Assembly (NCBI GenBank): GCA_036169595.1
Contig: CM069765.1
Location: forward strand, 2,675,001-2,702,500
From: Dictyostelium firmibasis
Taxonomy: Eukaryota; Evosea; Eumycetozoa; Dictyosteliales; Dictyosteliaceae
Direction: 5' to 3'
DNA length: 27,500 nt
This document shows positions 1 through 15,264 of the stretch, in pieces. Below the pieces are notes generated by a model. It ran no database searches. It had not been told where the DNA came from and saw nothing but the letters and a program-made list of their open reading frames with translations. A program made the position numbers and the translations under genes. The first letter of the stretch is position 1; each line of letters begins with the position of its first letter.

Positions 1-1022
<1,022 letters not shown>

Positions 1023-1132
1023 CTTGCCTTGAAAAATAATGTGACAAAAAAAAAAAAAAATTTTTGTGGGAAAAAAAAAAAATTAAAATATTTTTATTTT
1101 TTTATTTTTTATATTTTCTAACTTTTAAGGTA

Positions 1133-1210
1133 TTTCTTGAATTTGAAAAAAAAATTTCTAGAATTTGAAAAAAAAATTTCTTGAATTTGAAGAAAAAAAT
1201 TTCTTGAAAT
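1133..1210. promoter_or_regulatory. Four-copy 22-bp repeat carrying TTCnnGAA (HSE-like) units
   Basis: The motif TTCTTGAA or TTCTAGAA occurs at 1134-1141, 1156-1163, 1178-1185 and 1201-1208, with spacings of 22, 22 and 23 bp. In the first three units it is followed by TTTGAA and an A-run. TTCnnGAA is the inverted-pair form of the heat-shock element known to bind HSF in eukaryotes. The array lies about 110-190 bp upstream of the minus-strand start at 1022. The repeat is seen directly; a regulatory role is inference, since A/T-rich spacers can produce such motifs by local duplication. Confidence 0.45.
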
Positions 1211-2266
1211 TAAAAAAAAAAAAAAAATAAATAAAAAAAAAAAAAACCAAACAGTTTATATTGATGTTTTATAAAAAAAAAATTTTTTGGAGACGAAAGA
1301 AAAAATGGTTTGAGTTAAAGGGTAAATTTTTTTTTTTTTTAATTCCAAGAAATTTTTTTTTTTTTTACACTTTTAAATCTAAAAAGTTGCCTGTTTTATT
1401 ACAAACTGAGAAAATGAATTTAAATTGGTAATAAAACCACCTGTACATAAATATACAACAGTTTTTACAAATAATTTAAAAACATAATAGAAAATCTAAT
1501 TTGGCAATTTATGATTTCAAAGAAATAATCAAAATTAAAAATAAAAAACAACGAAAAATTAAATAAAAAATAAAAATGGGTTATAAAATAAATAAAATTG
1601 AATGCACCAGATTTTATAATAATATTAATATGGGCTTATAAATAATAAAACCCTGTTGTTCCCCATTGTTTACACTACCAACCAAATTGGAAAGATAAAT
1701 AAATAAAAAAAAATACACTGTAGTTCATAATATTGAAGATTTTTCCTTTAAATAATTATTATATTATTTTTCTATTATTATAATAACAAAAAAAAAAAAA
1801 AAAAAAAAAGAAAAAATCAATAAATCAATAAATCAATAAAACCGACATTGGTAATTCCTTTGAATCTTGGAACCATTTTTATCATTATATAATTCAAATA
1901 AACTATTATTTCTTAAAATTAACCAAATAGTTTAATAGTTCATTTTTTAATATACTACTTGGTGAAGAACTAGCTAATTTGCCGACTTGAGTATCTTTAT
2001 GACTTTTTTTCATTTTTTGAATTAAATTTTTTTTTCATATTTTTTGAAAAAATTGAATTTCCCTTAACTTTACTTTTTTTTTTTTTTTTATTTCTTTATT
2101 TTTTTTTTAATTTTTTTTAAGCTTATCTTTTTCATATTTTTTTTTATTTTTTTTATTTTTTTTATTTTATTTATTTTATCAATAATAAAATGGGTTCATT
2201 TATTATTATCATTTTATTATTTCAATGAATTTTCTTTAATTTTTTTAAATAATATTACTATTATTA

Positions 2267-2340
2267 TTTGTTGTTTTTGCTTGATATCATTTTTTTTTTT
2301 TACTTGTTGTTTTTGCTTGATATCATTTTTTTTTTTTTTA
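2267..2340. repeat. 36-bp tandem duplication
   Basis: Two copies of a unit containing TTGTTGTTTTTGCTTGATAT followed by CAT and a T-run start at 2268 and 2304, a period of 36 bp, identical over the non-homopolymer part. It lies in spacer DNA about 530 bp upstream of the gp78-like start. No function is evident. Confidence 0.85.
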
Positions 2341-2492
2341 ACATCTCACTTCACTTAAATAAATATTCAAACCAATTTGATGGCTGATTTTTGAAACCCC
2401 CAACTTATTTTTTTTATAAATTTTTTTTATTTTTTATTTTTCATTTATTTATTTTTTTTTATTTTTTTTTTTTCAATTTAAATTATAATTTT

Positions 2493-2548
<56 letters not shown>

Positions 2549-2869
2549 ATATTATTATAATAGTAATAATTTCTTTGTTTTTATTTTATTATTTGTTTTT
2601 TTTTATAAAAGTCTTTGGTTCAAAACTTAAACTAAAAAAATTTAACAATACAAAAAAATTCAAATAATATTAAAAAAAAAAAATAAAAATTAAAAAAAGA
2701 ATAAAAATAAGAAAAATAATATTATTGTAAATCAATTCAAAAATTTAATAGAAATTCAATCAAAATATAGATAAACTATATTATATATACATCCAAAAAT
2801 ATATAGTTTGGACAACAAAAAAAAAAAAACAAAAAAAACAAATATTATTGTAAATATCAGTAATACCAT

Positions 2870-5579
<2,710 letters not shown>

Positions 5580-5960
5580 TAAAACTTGAAACACGCACTC
5601 ACAACAAGTTGATCTAAATTAATTTCTTTTTTTTTTTTTTTTGTTTTATTAATATTAATTTGATTTTTTTTTTTAATTTGTTTTTTTTTTTTATTTTGAA
5701 ATTAACAAATTTAAAAAATTTGAAAATTACCGCCTAAATTTGTCGTTACACTCTTTTTTTCCAACTTTTCAAAAATTTTTGTGTGAGATTATAAAAACCT
5801 TTTTTTTTTTAATTTTTTTTTTTTATTTATTTTAGTTATACAATAAAATATAATCCAACAATTAAAATAAACAAATAAATAAAATTTAATTAAAAATAAT
5901 TAAAAAAAAAATAAAAACATTTTTTTATTTTCTTCTTTTTTTTATTCTAAAAATTAAAAA
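5580..5960. other. Intergenic region between gp78-like and Aurora genes
   Basis: The 381 bp are mostly T- and A-runs. They contain the 3' end of the gp78-like gene and the promoter and leader of the Aurora gene. A less A/T-rich patch at about 5728-5756 (CCGCCTAAATTTGTCGTTAC) is the only distinctive sequence; I do not recognise it as a known element. Confidence 0.6.
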
Positions 5961-7613
<1,653 letters not shown>

Positions 7614-7747
7614 TGTAACGCTAAAAAAAACAACAAAAACAAAAAAAAAAAAAAAAAAAAAAAAAAGATGTGTGATTATATTTGTAATATATTCACAACC
7701 ATCACCAACAAATAATTGAAACTTTAACAGATTTGTTTTAAAGAAAC

Positions 7748-7778
<31 letters not shown>

Positions 7779-7790
7779 AAATACCTAAAA

Positions 7791-9659
7791 TTAAATAAAA
7801 TATGTATATAAATAAATAAAAGAAAAAAAAAAAAAATAAATATAAAATTCTTTTATTTTAAAATTTTTACAAATATCTTTGTCTGAAGAAGATTTATATA
7901 TTCTAATTATAACATTTCTATTTTTAATGTCAGAATTTATTTTTGATTGAATTTCGTTTTCAACCAACATATTATAGTGCCAAATATCATAATAAGATAA
8001 TTTATCTTGATTTAATTCTTTTATAAAACCATTAATTTTTAAAATTACTAATTGATTTAAACTTTTTTCAGAATCATTAATAATTTTAATTAATTGATCA
8101 ATATCGCTGAAATTATTAAAGGAGACATTTAATTTACAAATTTTATTTGTTCTTGTTGAAACTAATAATTTGGAAACTAATGGTAAATCATTATCACCAT
8201 TCAATGTGCCATCAATTAATGATAGGTTTGTTATTGATTTATTTTTGGAAAGTGAATCTATTAGTTGATCAGTTTGATTTTCAAAATTCCAATTGGATAT
8301 TGTTAACTTTGTTAATGAACAATTGAATTCTAGAGCATTGAAAAAACTTTTATATAAAAAATTTGAATCAATTGGATCATTATAGTCTGGTGTTTTTGTT
8401 AAATTTTTTTTATATTTTGTTTTTGATAATTTATTTTCTCTACATTTTAACGTTGAATTACTACAAAAATTAGAAAGATTGAAATGTTTAATAGATTTTG
8501 ATTTTTTAATATTTTCGCATAGTTTTTGAAATTCATTTAAATAGTTTATATAAGAGTGATCATAGGGTATTGTACTTTCATAATTACTGCATGAAAATGA
8601 TTTAAAAGGAATTGGTTGTGAATCATTAGAATACATAGCTTCATTTAAAAAAATATTATCATATTGAATTTCATTTACAAATAAAGGATCTTCTAAATGA
8701 TACTGTAAGTCATGAAATAAAAATAAGGCTTTAATTGTATTAATTGAGCAAGATGATTCTATTGCCATATTTAAAAATTGAAAATCTAAAAAATCACCAT
8801 CAAAAATAAATGTTTTCATTCTATTACAATTATTAAAAAATTCTTTTGTAAAATAATGATGTGGTTGAAACGAATCAATCAAATGAATTCCTGAGCATCG
8901 AAAATGTAACTGTATAGGGTTCATTTTCTCTATAAATTTTAATTGTACTAACATTTCATTTTTATTTAATTTTGATCTATCAAATATTAAATAATCACAA
9001 TAAAACAAATTGATTTCTTTTGGTACTAATGATTCTACTGAATTAGTAATTAGTTTAATTGAATTTTTTAAATGTAAAGTTATTGAAAGATCTTTATTTT
9101 TTTCCAAAGAGAAAACTTTTTTAATCTCATTAAGTTTATCTTTAATCCGTTTATTTTTATTTGGTAATTGAATTTTTATTTGTATAATATTTTTAAAATT
9201 ATTCATAATAGTTTCCAATGAATATCCATTTGAATTAATAAATTGAACATTATTAAAATTTAATAATTTATACTTTGAATTAAAATCATAATCTTTAAAA
9301 ATTTTTTTAATTGTTTTTTCATTTTGTAAATAATATAAATTGCTAAAAGAATTGTTTGTTGGTGAATAAGGTGAAAATAATGAAGTAGAGTATGGGTTAT
9401 ATTGATCTTTTTTTTTCTTTTTCTCCTCATACTTTATTTTATTAATTTTATCAAACAACTTTGAACTTATTTGAAACCAATTCCAACAAACTAAAGAAAT
9501 ATTTTGCATTTTGCATTTATTCTTATTTTCGAAAAATTCATATTTAAAATTTACCTCAATTCCATCTGTTTTCATTGTTACGTTTGGATAGTTTTCATTA
9601 TCATAACAATATTTCATAATTTTTTTAATTATCAGGTTATTTTTAATAATTTCAAACAT
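7791..9659 (-). CDS. F-box-like / leucine-rich-repeat-like dictyostelid protein
   Basis: Single-exon frame of 622 residues, starting at an ATG (9657-9659) in the A-rich context usual for this genome. The N-terminus has an 'LIIKKIMKYCYD' helix and, around residue 55, 'NISLVCWNWFQISSKLF'. Together these match the divergent F-box pattern (hydrophobic helix, then SLVC..WF..S) found in large dictyostelid protein families. The middle and C-terminal parts contain irregular leucine-rich segments, for example SLTKLTISNWNF and SITNLSLIDGTL, spaced like LRR strands. F-box plus LRR proteins usually recruit substrates to SCF ubiquitin ligases; that role is inferred here. The last 17 or so residues (Tyr/Phe-rich) are encoded by A/T-rich sequence and could be 3' read-on beyond the conserved body. 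It is convergent with the Aurora gene and divergent from the Cys-rich gene. Confidence 0.8.
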   Translation of the reverse strand: MFEIIKNNLIIKKIMKYCYDNENYPNVTMKTDGIEVNFKYEFFENKNKCKMQNISLVCWNWFQISSKLFDKINKIKYEEKKKKKDQYNPYSTSLFSPYSPTNNSFSNLYYLQNEKTIKKIFKDYDFNSKYKLLNFNNVQFINSNGYSLETIMNNFKNIIQIKIQLPNKNKRIKDKLNEIKKVFSLEKNKDLSITLHLKNSIKLITNSVESLVPKEINLFYCDYLIFDRSKLNKNEMLVQLKFIEKMNPIQLHFRCSGIHLIDSFQPHHYFTKEFFNNCNRMKTFIFDGDFLDFQFLNMAIESSCSINTIKALFLFHDLQYHLEDPLFVNEIQYDNIFLNEAMYSNDSQPIPFKSFSCSNYESTIPYDHSYINYLNEFQKLCENIKKSKSIKHFNLSNFCSNSTLKCRENKLSKTKYKKNLTKTPDYNDPIDSNFLYKSFFNALEFNCSLTKLTISNWNFENQTDQLIDSLSKNKSITNLSLIDGTLNGDNDLPLVSKLLVSTRTNKICKLNVSFNNFSDIDQLIKIINDSEKSLNQLVILKINGFIKELNQDKLSYYDIWHYNMLVENEIQSKINSDIKNRNVIIRIYKSSSDKDICKNFKIKEFYIYFFFFSFIYLYTYFI

Positions 9660-10261
9660 TCTTTTTATAAATATTTTTATTTTTAATGAAAATAAAAAAA
9701 AAAAAAAAAATTGGTGACAATAAAAAAAAAAAAAATTGGTGATAATAAAAAAAAAAAGAAAAAAGAAGAAAATAAGAAAAAAAAAAAGATATTTTATCAG
9801 AGACCTGCCAATTATTGAAAATATTTTTTTTCAAATAATTTTTTTTTAAATCCTTTTGTTAAAATAATTCCTATCATTTTTTAATTTCTATTTTTGTGCA
9901 TTTACATTGGTCTTTTTTTTTTTTTTTTTTTTTTTTAATTATCTCTTTAGGGAAAAACAATCCTAAATATTTTTTACTCATTTATTCAAATAAAAACCTT
10001 GAGAAGCAAAAAAAGTTTTTTTTTTTTAAAAAAATATTCTTGTTATCGTGGGAATTTAAATTTAACTCAAAAATAAAAAAAAATAGTAAAAAAAAAAAAA
10101 AAATTAATACTTGTTTTCTTTAAAAACAAAGACACACACATATTAATTTTACCGATTTTTTTTTATTTAATTAAATAATTAAAAAAAAATGATTTAAATA
10201 GAATTTATATTTTTATTTTATATATTCATTAAATAAAAAACCAAGAAAAAAAAAGAAAAAA
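9660..10261. other. Divergent promoter region, F-box-like and Cys-rich genes
   Basis: About 600 bp of A/T-rich DNA between two divergent starts. It includes two near-identical copies of TTGGTGAyAATAAAAAAAAA at about 9710-9755 and a poly-T run at 9914-9936. Small open frames here are Phe/Lys translations of homopolymers. No gene or known regulatory motif is seen. Confidence 0.6.
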
Positions 10262-11370
10262 ATGAAATTAATATTTTCAATAGTTTTAATAATAGTAATA
10301 GTAAATATTTCACATTGTATAAACAACCAAGAAAGCAAGTGTTATAAGTTAGGAGAGAGATGTGAACATTCTGGACGTATTGATTTGTCATGTGGAGAAG
10401 GTTTGGCTTGTTTACCATTGGATTCAGAGTATGTTTGTCAACCTAGATTAAAACTCGGAGAAAAATGTTTTGAGAGTCCAGTTGAAGTATGTGAAAAAGG
10501 ATTGGAATGTTTACCATTAAATATTGATGAGTATTATTCAAATTTTACATGTATGTCCGCCAACTATGCAGGTGTTGGTGAAGAATGTAATACAGATTCT
10601 CAATGCATAGGAATGGGTAAAATGGGAGTATCTTGTATTGATTCAAAATGTAAATTATTTAGTAATGAAACATCTTCGTATGAAAAAATTAAATGTTTAA
10701 ATTATTTATCATGTCCAGGCTCTCAAATATGTACTTATATCGGTTGTGAAGATTCATTTGAAAATTGTTCTTCAAAATGTGAACCTTTGGTGCCATTGGG
10801 TGGTAAATGCAAGTATCTTACTGATTGTTTCATTGGTGGAGTATGTTCTATTGATGGCTTTTGTATTTCAAGATATTCAAAGAATTTCAACGAATCATGT
10901 TTAGATGATAACGAATGTGATTTTGGACTAAGAGTAAGTAAAAAAATTTTCAAATAATAATAGAAATAATAAAAATATATATTAATAACATTGAATTTTA
11001 AAATTAATAAAAGTGTCAACAATCAATAGTTTATAATGATTCTGATACTTCTGATCAATATGATAGTATTCATAGATGCTTCCCAATAGAGAATTCTACG
11101 ACATCTAATTGTAGTGAAGATGGATGTGGAGATAATGAATTTTGTAATAGTGCAACAAACAGATGTTATCAATCAAAGAAATATACTAATGAATGTAAAT
11201 ATGCAGAGAGAGAAAGGGATATATGTATCCTTTCAAATCAATGCTTTTTCTCAAACCAATTTTATGACTTCCCATACTTTAATGAAAATTCATGTATTAT
11301 GCAAAAATGTGGAGTAGAAACAACAGAAGCAATCAAACAATGTCAAGCAATTTATTCATTCTGTGATTAA
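10262..11370 (+). CDS. Secreted cysteine-rich protein of dictyostelid type
   Basis: Two exons, 10262-10933 and 11014-11370, joined in phase 0 across a GTAAGT...AAAG intron; the product has 342 residues. Residues 1-19 form a clear signal peptide (MKLIFSIVLIIVIVNISHC). The rest has about 38 cysteines in repeated modules of the kind 'G.xC.....C..GL.CLPL....C', e.g. CGEGLACLPLD and CEKGLECLPLN, followed by C..D..C and KCEPLVPLGGKC modules. These resemble Dickkopf/colipase-like and EGF-like disulphide modules that recur in secreted dictyostelid proteins; I cannot assign a named family. Potential N-glycosylation sites (Asn-x-Ser/Thr) are present, e.g. NFT, NET and NCS. It is likely extracellular or in the secretory pathway. 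Its stop is only 90 bp from the stop of the convergent His-rich gene. Confidence 0.88.
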
Positions 11371-11460
11371 ATATATTTTAAAAAATCAATAAACTTTTAT
11401 TTAGAATTTAAATCAAACTACTTTTATATGTTAATTGCGTTTTATTTAGCAATTTTATTA

Positions 11461-12324
11461 TTATTGTTGTTGTTGTTGTTGTTGTTGAATTTGAGAATAA
11501 TTCATTTGTTGGTAATTTGGTTGTTGCATAAAAAAATGAGGGTACGTTGATTGTTGTGGCTGAATTGGTTGTTGATAATATTGGTAATTTTGTTGTGGTG
11601 GATATTCATAAACATTTTGAGGAGGGCACTCATGATGATGGTTATGGCCATTGTGGTGGTGTGGTGGACAGTGATGATGATGATGACCACCGTGATGTGG
11701 AGGTGGAGGTGGACAATGATGATGACCTCCATGATGATGTGGAGGTGGAGGTGGACAGTGGTGATGATGACCACCATGATGTGGAGGTGGGGGTGGACAA
11801 TGATGATGGCCTCCATGGTGTGGAGGAGGTGGACAGTGGTGATGATGACCTCCGTGGTGATGTGGGGGTGGTGGAGGTGGACAATGATGATGATGACCTC
11901 CGTGGTGATGTGGAGGTGGGCTGTGGTGATGATGACCTCCATGGTGATGGGGAGGTGGTGGAGGTGGACAATGGTGATGGTGACCTCCGTGGTGATGTGG
12001 AGGTGGTGGAGGTGGACAATGGTGATGGTGACCTCCGTGGTGATGTGGAGGTGGACAATTATGGTGATGATCTACTTGTTTATAGTCAGTATGGTTGGCA
12101 TTGGATAGTTCACTTTCTTTCACTAATTGTTTTAATTTTCTTTTTTCTTGTTTGAGTGATTTCTTTAAAGAAATAATGTATTCCTTTCTTTCATTTAAAT
12201 CCATTGGCATGTTGTTTAAGAACTCTAAGGGATCTTTTTTTTGAGATTCTCCATCGGAAACTTCTTCTTCAAAGGCGATGATTGGATTTTGTGATGGCAG
12301 TTGAATATCATCCAATCTAGTCAT
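11461..12324 (-). CDS. His/Pro/Gly/Cys tandem-repeat protein, candidate metal binder
   Basis: Single-exon frame of 287 residues with ATG at 12322-12324. Residues 1-45 are acidic (EEEVSDGES); 46-75 form a charged, probably coiled-coil helix (ERKEYIISLKKSLKQEKRKL). From about residue 84 to 230 about ten units of the form C-P(2-6)-H(2-3)-G-G-H(3-5) follow, one unit having Ser for Cys, and the last units varying to HNGHNHHHECPP. The tail is Pro/Tyr/Gln-rich and ends in poly-Gln. No signal peptide or membrane segment is visible, so it is probably cytosolic. The His/Cys density suggests binding of Zn, Ni or Cu ions; this is inference from composition. The repeat raises local GC and opens long frames on the other strand and in other frames (Asp/Val/Trp-rich), which I treat as shadows. 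Confidence 0.88.
   Translation of the reverse strand: MTRLDDIQLPSQNPIIAFEEEVSDGESQKKDPLEFLNNMPMDLNERKEYIISLKKSLKQEKRKLKQLVKESELSNANHTDYKQVDHHHNCPPPHHHGGHHHHCPPPPPPHHHGGHHHHCPPPPPPHHHGGHHHHSPPPHHHGGHHHHCPPPPPPHHHGGHHHHCPPPPHHGGHHHCPPPPPHHGGHHHHCPPPPPHHHGGHHHCPPPPPHHGGHHHHHCPPHHHNGHNHHHECPPQNVYEYPPQQNYQYYQQPIQPQQSTYPHFFMQQPNYQQMNYSQIQQQQQQQQ
11640..12072 (-). repeat. Coding minisatellite of about ten 33-48 bp units
   Basis: GC-rich degenerate tandem units (plus strand GTGGAGGTGGACAATGATGA and variants) encode the Cys-Pro-His-Gly repeats. Unit length varies by whole codons through changes in Pro and His number, so the frame is kept. Confidence 0.9.
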
Positions 12325-12794
12325 TTTTAGTTTTTATTTTTTATTTTTATTTTTATTTGATACAATTTAATATTTACCAAAAAGATGAAATAATAATAAA
12401 AAGAGACTGCTATTTATATTGTTTTTTTTATTAAATAAATTTTTTAATTTTGTTTTTTTGTTAGAAAAATACAATTTAAATCAAAATTAAATCTATTATT
12501 TTTTACAAAATTCAAATAATTGTTAAGGTGGGGGTGGAGTTTCTCACTTTTATCATTTTTGGCTGTGACATGTACGAAATTATTGTGTTAGTGTGTGATG
12601 AAATCTTCTAAAAATTTATGACATTTTGGTTTGGAGTGTGCAAATGTTAAAAAAATTGTAAATAAAAATGTCAAAGAACTGTGTGGTGAAACAAAAATAG
12701 AGTATTTTTTGTAAATAATCTGAAAGTTTGAAAAAAAATAAATACAAAATTATAATAATAAAAAAAAATAATTAATTAAAGTGGAGTGTTGAAT

Positions 12795-12825
<31 letters not shown>

Positions 12826-12845
12826 TTTTCTTTATTTTTTAATTA
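12325..12845. promoter_or_regulatory. Upstream region of the His-rich gene with G/T-rich elements
   Basis: This 521 bp region is the promoter side of the His-rich gene and the 3' flank of the next minus-strand gene. It is unusually rich in G for this genome's spacers: GGTGGGGGTGGAG at 12527-12539, about 200 bp upstream of the ATG, then TTAGTGTGTGATG near 12588-12600, TGTGTGGTGAAAC near 12679-12691 and GTGGAGTGTTG near 12781. Read on the minus strand these are CA-rich elements. G-boxes and CA-rich elements of this kind are known in dictyostelid promoters induced after aggregation via G-box-binding factor. That assignment is inference from similarity. An (AT)n run lies at about 12801-12825. Confidence 0.45.
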
Positions 12846-15070
12846 TTATATTGATACAATCTCACTATTTTCATTAGAGGTGAATAAATCTAATGGCCAT
12901 ATATGAGGTGGTAAAAAATTAATTTTACTATTTTGGTGGTCATCATTAACACCAATAGTTTTTTTTTTTGATTTTTTGGTGAAAGTAAAAATTGAATCGT
13001 AATTCTTTTTATCTCTAATGAAATGTTCTCTATAAAGTTCTAAAGTTCTTTCATATCTTTTTCTTTGAAATGGTAATGGTTCGAAATTTATATTTGGATA
13101 ACAATGAATTTTGGTTTTTAATAATCTACAAAATTCTCTATACTTTTCAGTGTGAACAATATGATAATGCCAAAATTCTGTAATTAAAGTTGGTGCTTGT
13201 AGACTTACGTATTTTATATCGTCAACTTTCATATCATTATCTAAAAACTTTAAAATCATAAATCTTGTATACTCTCTTGGAAGTAACTGTAACTCCTTTG
13301 GTATCTCTGTTGGTATTTGACCTTCACTATCAATCAACATCCTATTTAAAATTGATGTGAATGAAAATGATTTCATTATTTCTCTCTCTAATTTATATGG
13401 TTCTAAATTTTTACATTTTCTCCCTAATGACTCCATATCGAAATTAAAACTATTATCATCGTTATAATCACCATAATCACTATTATAATAATAAAAATCA
13501 TCAATCAACTCGCCATCACCGATATCTTCGACTTTTTCTTCATATTCAAACTCTTCATCTTCATCATCATCATTATCGATATTATAAATTTGAATAGCTT
13601 GATCATCTTGATATTCACCATAATCATTTGGTTCGTAATATTCACCTTCCACATACTCATCGTTTTCCTTTTCTTCTTCTTCCTCCTCCTCCTCTTGTTC
13701 GTATTGTTGGTATTCTTCCTCTTTTTCTTCTTCCTCTACTTCTTCGTATTCATCTTCTTCGCACATTTTATCTTCATTTTCACCTTCTTTTTTTTTCTCT
13801 ATAAGTTTTAATTGTGAGAACCCTTTTTCACTAATTAATTCAATATCATTTTTATCTTTTATTTTTTTATTTCTTACTGTAATTTGTTTTTTATTTGGAG
13901 TATGATCATTTTCATACTCTTCTATTTCATATTCCTCACATTCTTGTCTTTTATTTACCTTCTTCTCGTTCTCTCCTCCTTTTTCTATCTCTTTCTTTTC
14001 CTGTTTGTTTTCATTTTTCTTTGTATTATTACTTTTGCCTTTAAATTTATTTTTATTATTACTATTATTGTTATCATCATCACTTTCACTATCACTGGTA
14101 GCCATTGATTTATTCCATTTTTGATGATGTGGACAAACTCCAACTTTTTGACAATAGCCTTTTTGTGTTTGAGCAAGACACATTGACATTAGTTTACCAT
14201 TTACCATACGTTGTGTTGGTATATCATCAGGTATATCAATATCGTACCATGGATCATCGTCAACATCAACTAATGTCCAAAATCCAGCTCCTAGATAATC
14301 TTTGCCACTCTTAAATAAGTTTGGATTATAGTGCATACTCTGGCTGATACACTGTCGAATTTCACGTGGTTGATAAGTTTCAAATGCTTTTTCAAGTTCT
14401 AATAAACCCTTATGTGCTCTCATAAAGTCAAATAAATCTTTTGCACTGACAAAATAATCTTTACCATTTTCAAAATGTCCACCACAAACATTATCATTAT
14501 CCTCGTTATCTTTGTTTTTATTTTCTATCTTTTCTCTACACTGTTGTTCTTTTGAATCATTTCTAAGTTTGTGTTGTTTATTTATACAAAATAATGATCT
14601 AAAAACACATTTACAATTATTTTATAGTTTTTTTTTATTAATGATTTGTTGTGTTTTAAGTTTTTTTTTTTTTTTTTTTTTAATGATATACTTTACATTC
14701 TTACATAATCAATCCAAGTAGAAGCAGTCCTCGGAATTTCTTTTTTATCTTTAATAATTACAGGTGGTTCGTTTAAACAAATTTCACAATCACAATCCCC
14801 ACATTGAAAGTTCTTTAGTTTAATTTTTCCATTATTTGTAACTTTTTTAACATACTCTCTAAAGATTTCTTTTGCTTGAGAAATGACAGTAGAAGAAGCA
14901 TCATTGATTTGTATCTTTTTTGTATCGTTTCCACGAATTGGATTTGAAAGTTTTAATAAATATACTTTTGATGAACTATCTACCAATTGTCCATTCACCC
15001 ACACCAATTCTGTTTTTTCTCCACCAACATCTTCGACCTTAAAAATTTTTATACTTTTAATTTTGCTCAT
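12846..15070 (-). CDS. Acidic protein with Cys cluster, CCCH-like motif and GRDP-like C-terminal motif
   Basis: Two exons, 15070-14697 and 14598-12846, total 708 residues. The start is the ATG in AAAAATGAGC at 15070. Two donors exist: GTAAGA (14704) gives phase 0, which hits a stop after the TTTTTAG acceptor; GTAAAG (14696) gives phase 2 and keeps the frame, so I chose it. Near residues 90-98 there is CGDCDCEIC (C-x2-C-x-C-x2-C). At 265-282 there is C-x8-C-x5-C-x2-H, close to a CCCH zinc finger but one residue short before His. Between about 290 and 500 the protein is Lys/Glu/Asp-rich and disordered. Near 560-650 the segment LITEFWHYHIVHTEKYREFC matches the 'EFWH.HI.DT.KY..DC' motif of glycine-rich-domain-containing-protein-like families. 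Function unknown; binding of zinc or RNA is possible but unproven. Confidence 0.75.
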
Positions 15071-15230
15071 TTTTATTACATAATATAAATTTATTTTATG
15101 AATATTCAATATTTTTACAAATAATAATGGATATCAATAAAAAAATAAAAAAAAATATTAATTATTGTTGTGGATTATTCTTTCATTACATTTATGTCAC
15201 TATTTGAAAAAAAAAAAAAAAAAAGAAATG

Positions 15231-15264
<34 letters not shown>

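Larger units (their letters stand above)
1023..2869. other. Long A/T-rich intergenic spacer, divergent promoter region
   Basis: This 1.85 kb spacer separates the divergent starts of the partial gene (1022) and the gp78-like gene (2870). It consists of A and T homopolymers, with a short block of more mixed sequence near 1370-1990 in which I see no convincing reading frame, tRNA box or known ncRNA motif. Short open frames such as one at 2391-2630 are Phe-rich translations of poly-T. Two small tandem repeats inside it are listed separately. Confidence 0.7.

Noticed and set aside
2391-2630. Phe-rich frame in the spacer
   Set aside because: Translation of poly-T with a non-ATG start and no conserved-looking sequence.
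11502-12155. Several 130-200 codon frames on both strands over the His-rich gene
   Set aside because: GC-rich tandem repeats keep several frames open; only the Cys-Pro-His-Gly frame has normal non-repeat ends, a proper ATG and a coiled coil.
13590-14176. Phe/Leu/Ile-rich plus-strand frames
   Set aside because: Antisense shadows of the acidic Lys/Glu region of the minus-strand gene.
14693-15109. Separate small gene ending at 14693
   Set aside because: Its last codons contain splice donors, and an acceptor 98 bp on restores the frame into the next large exon, so I treat it as exon 1 of one gene.
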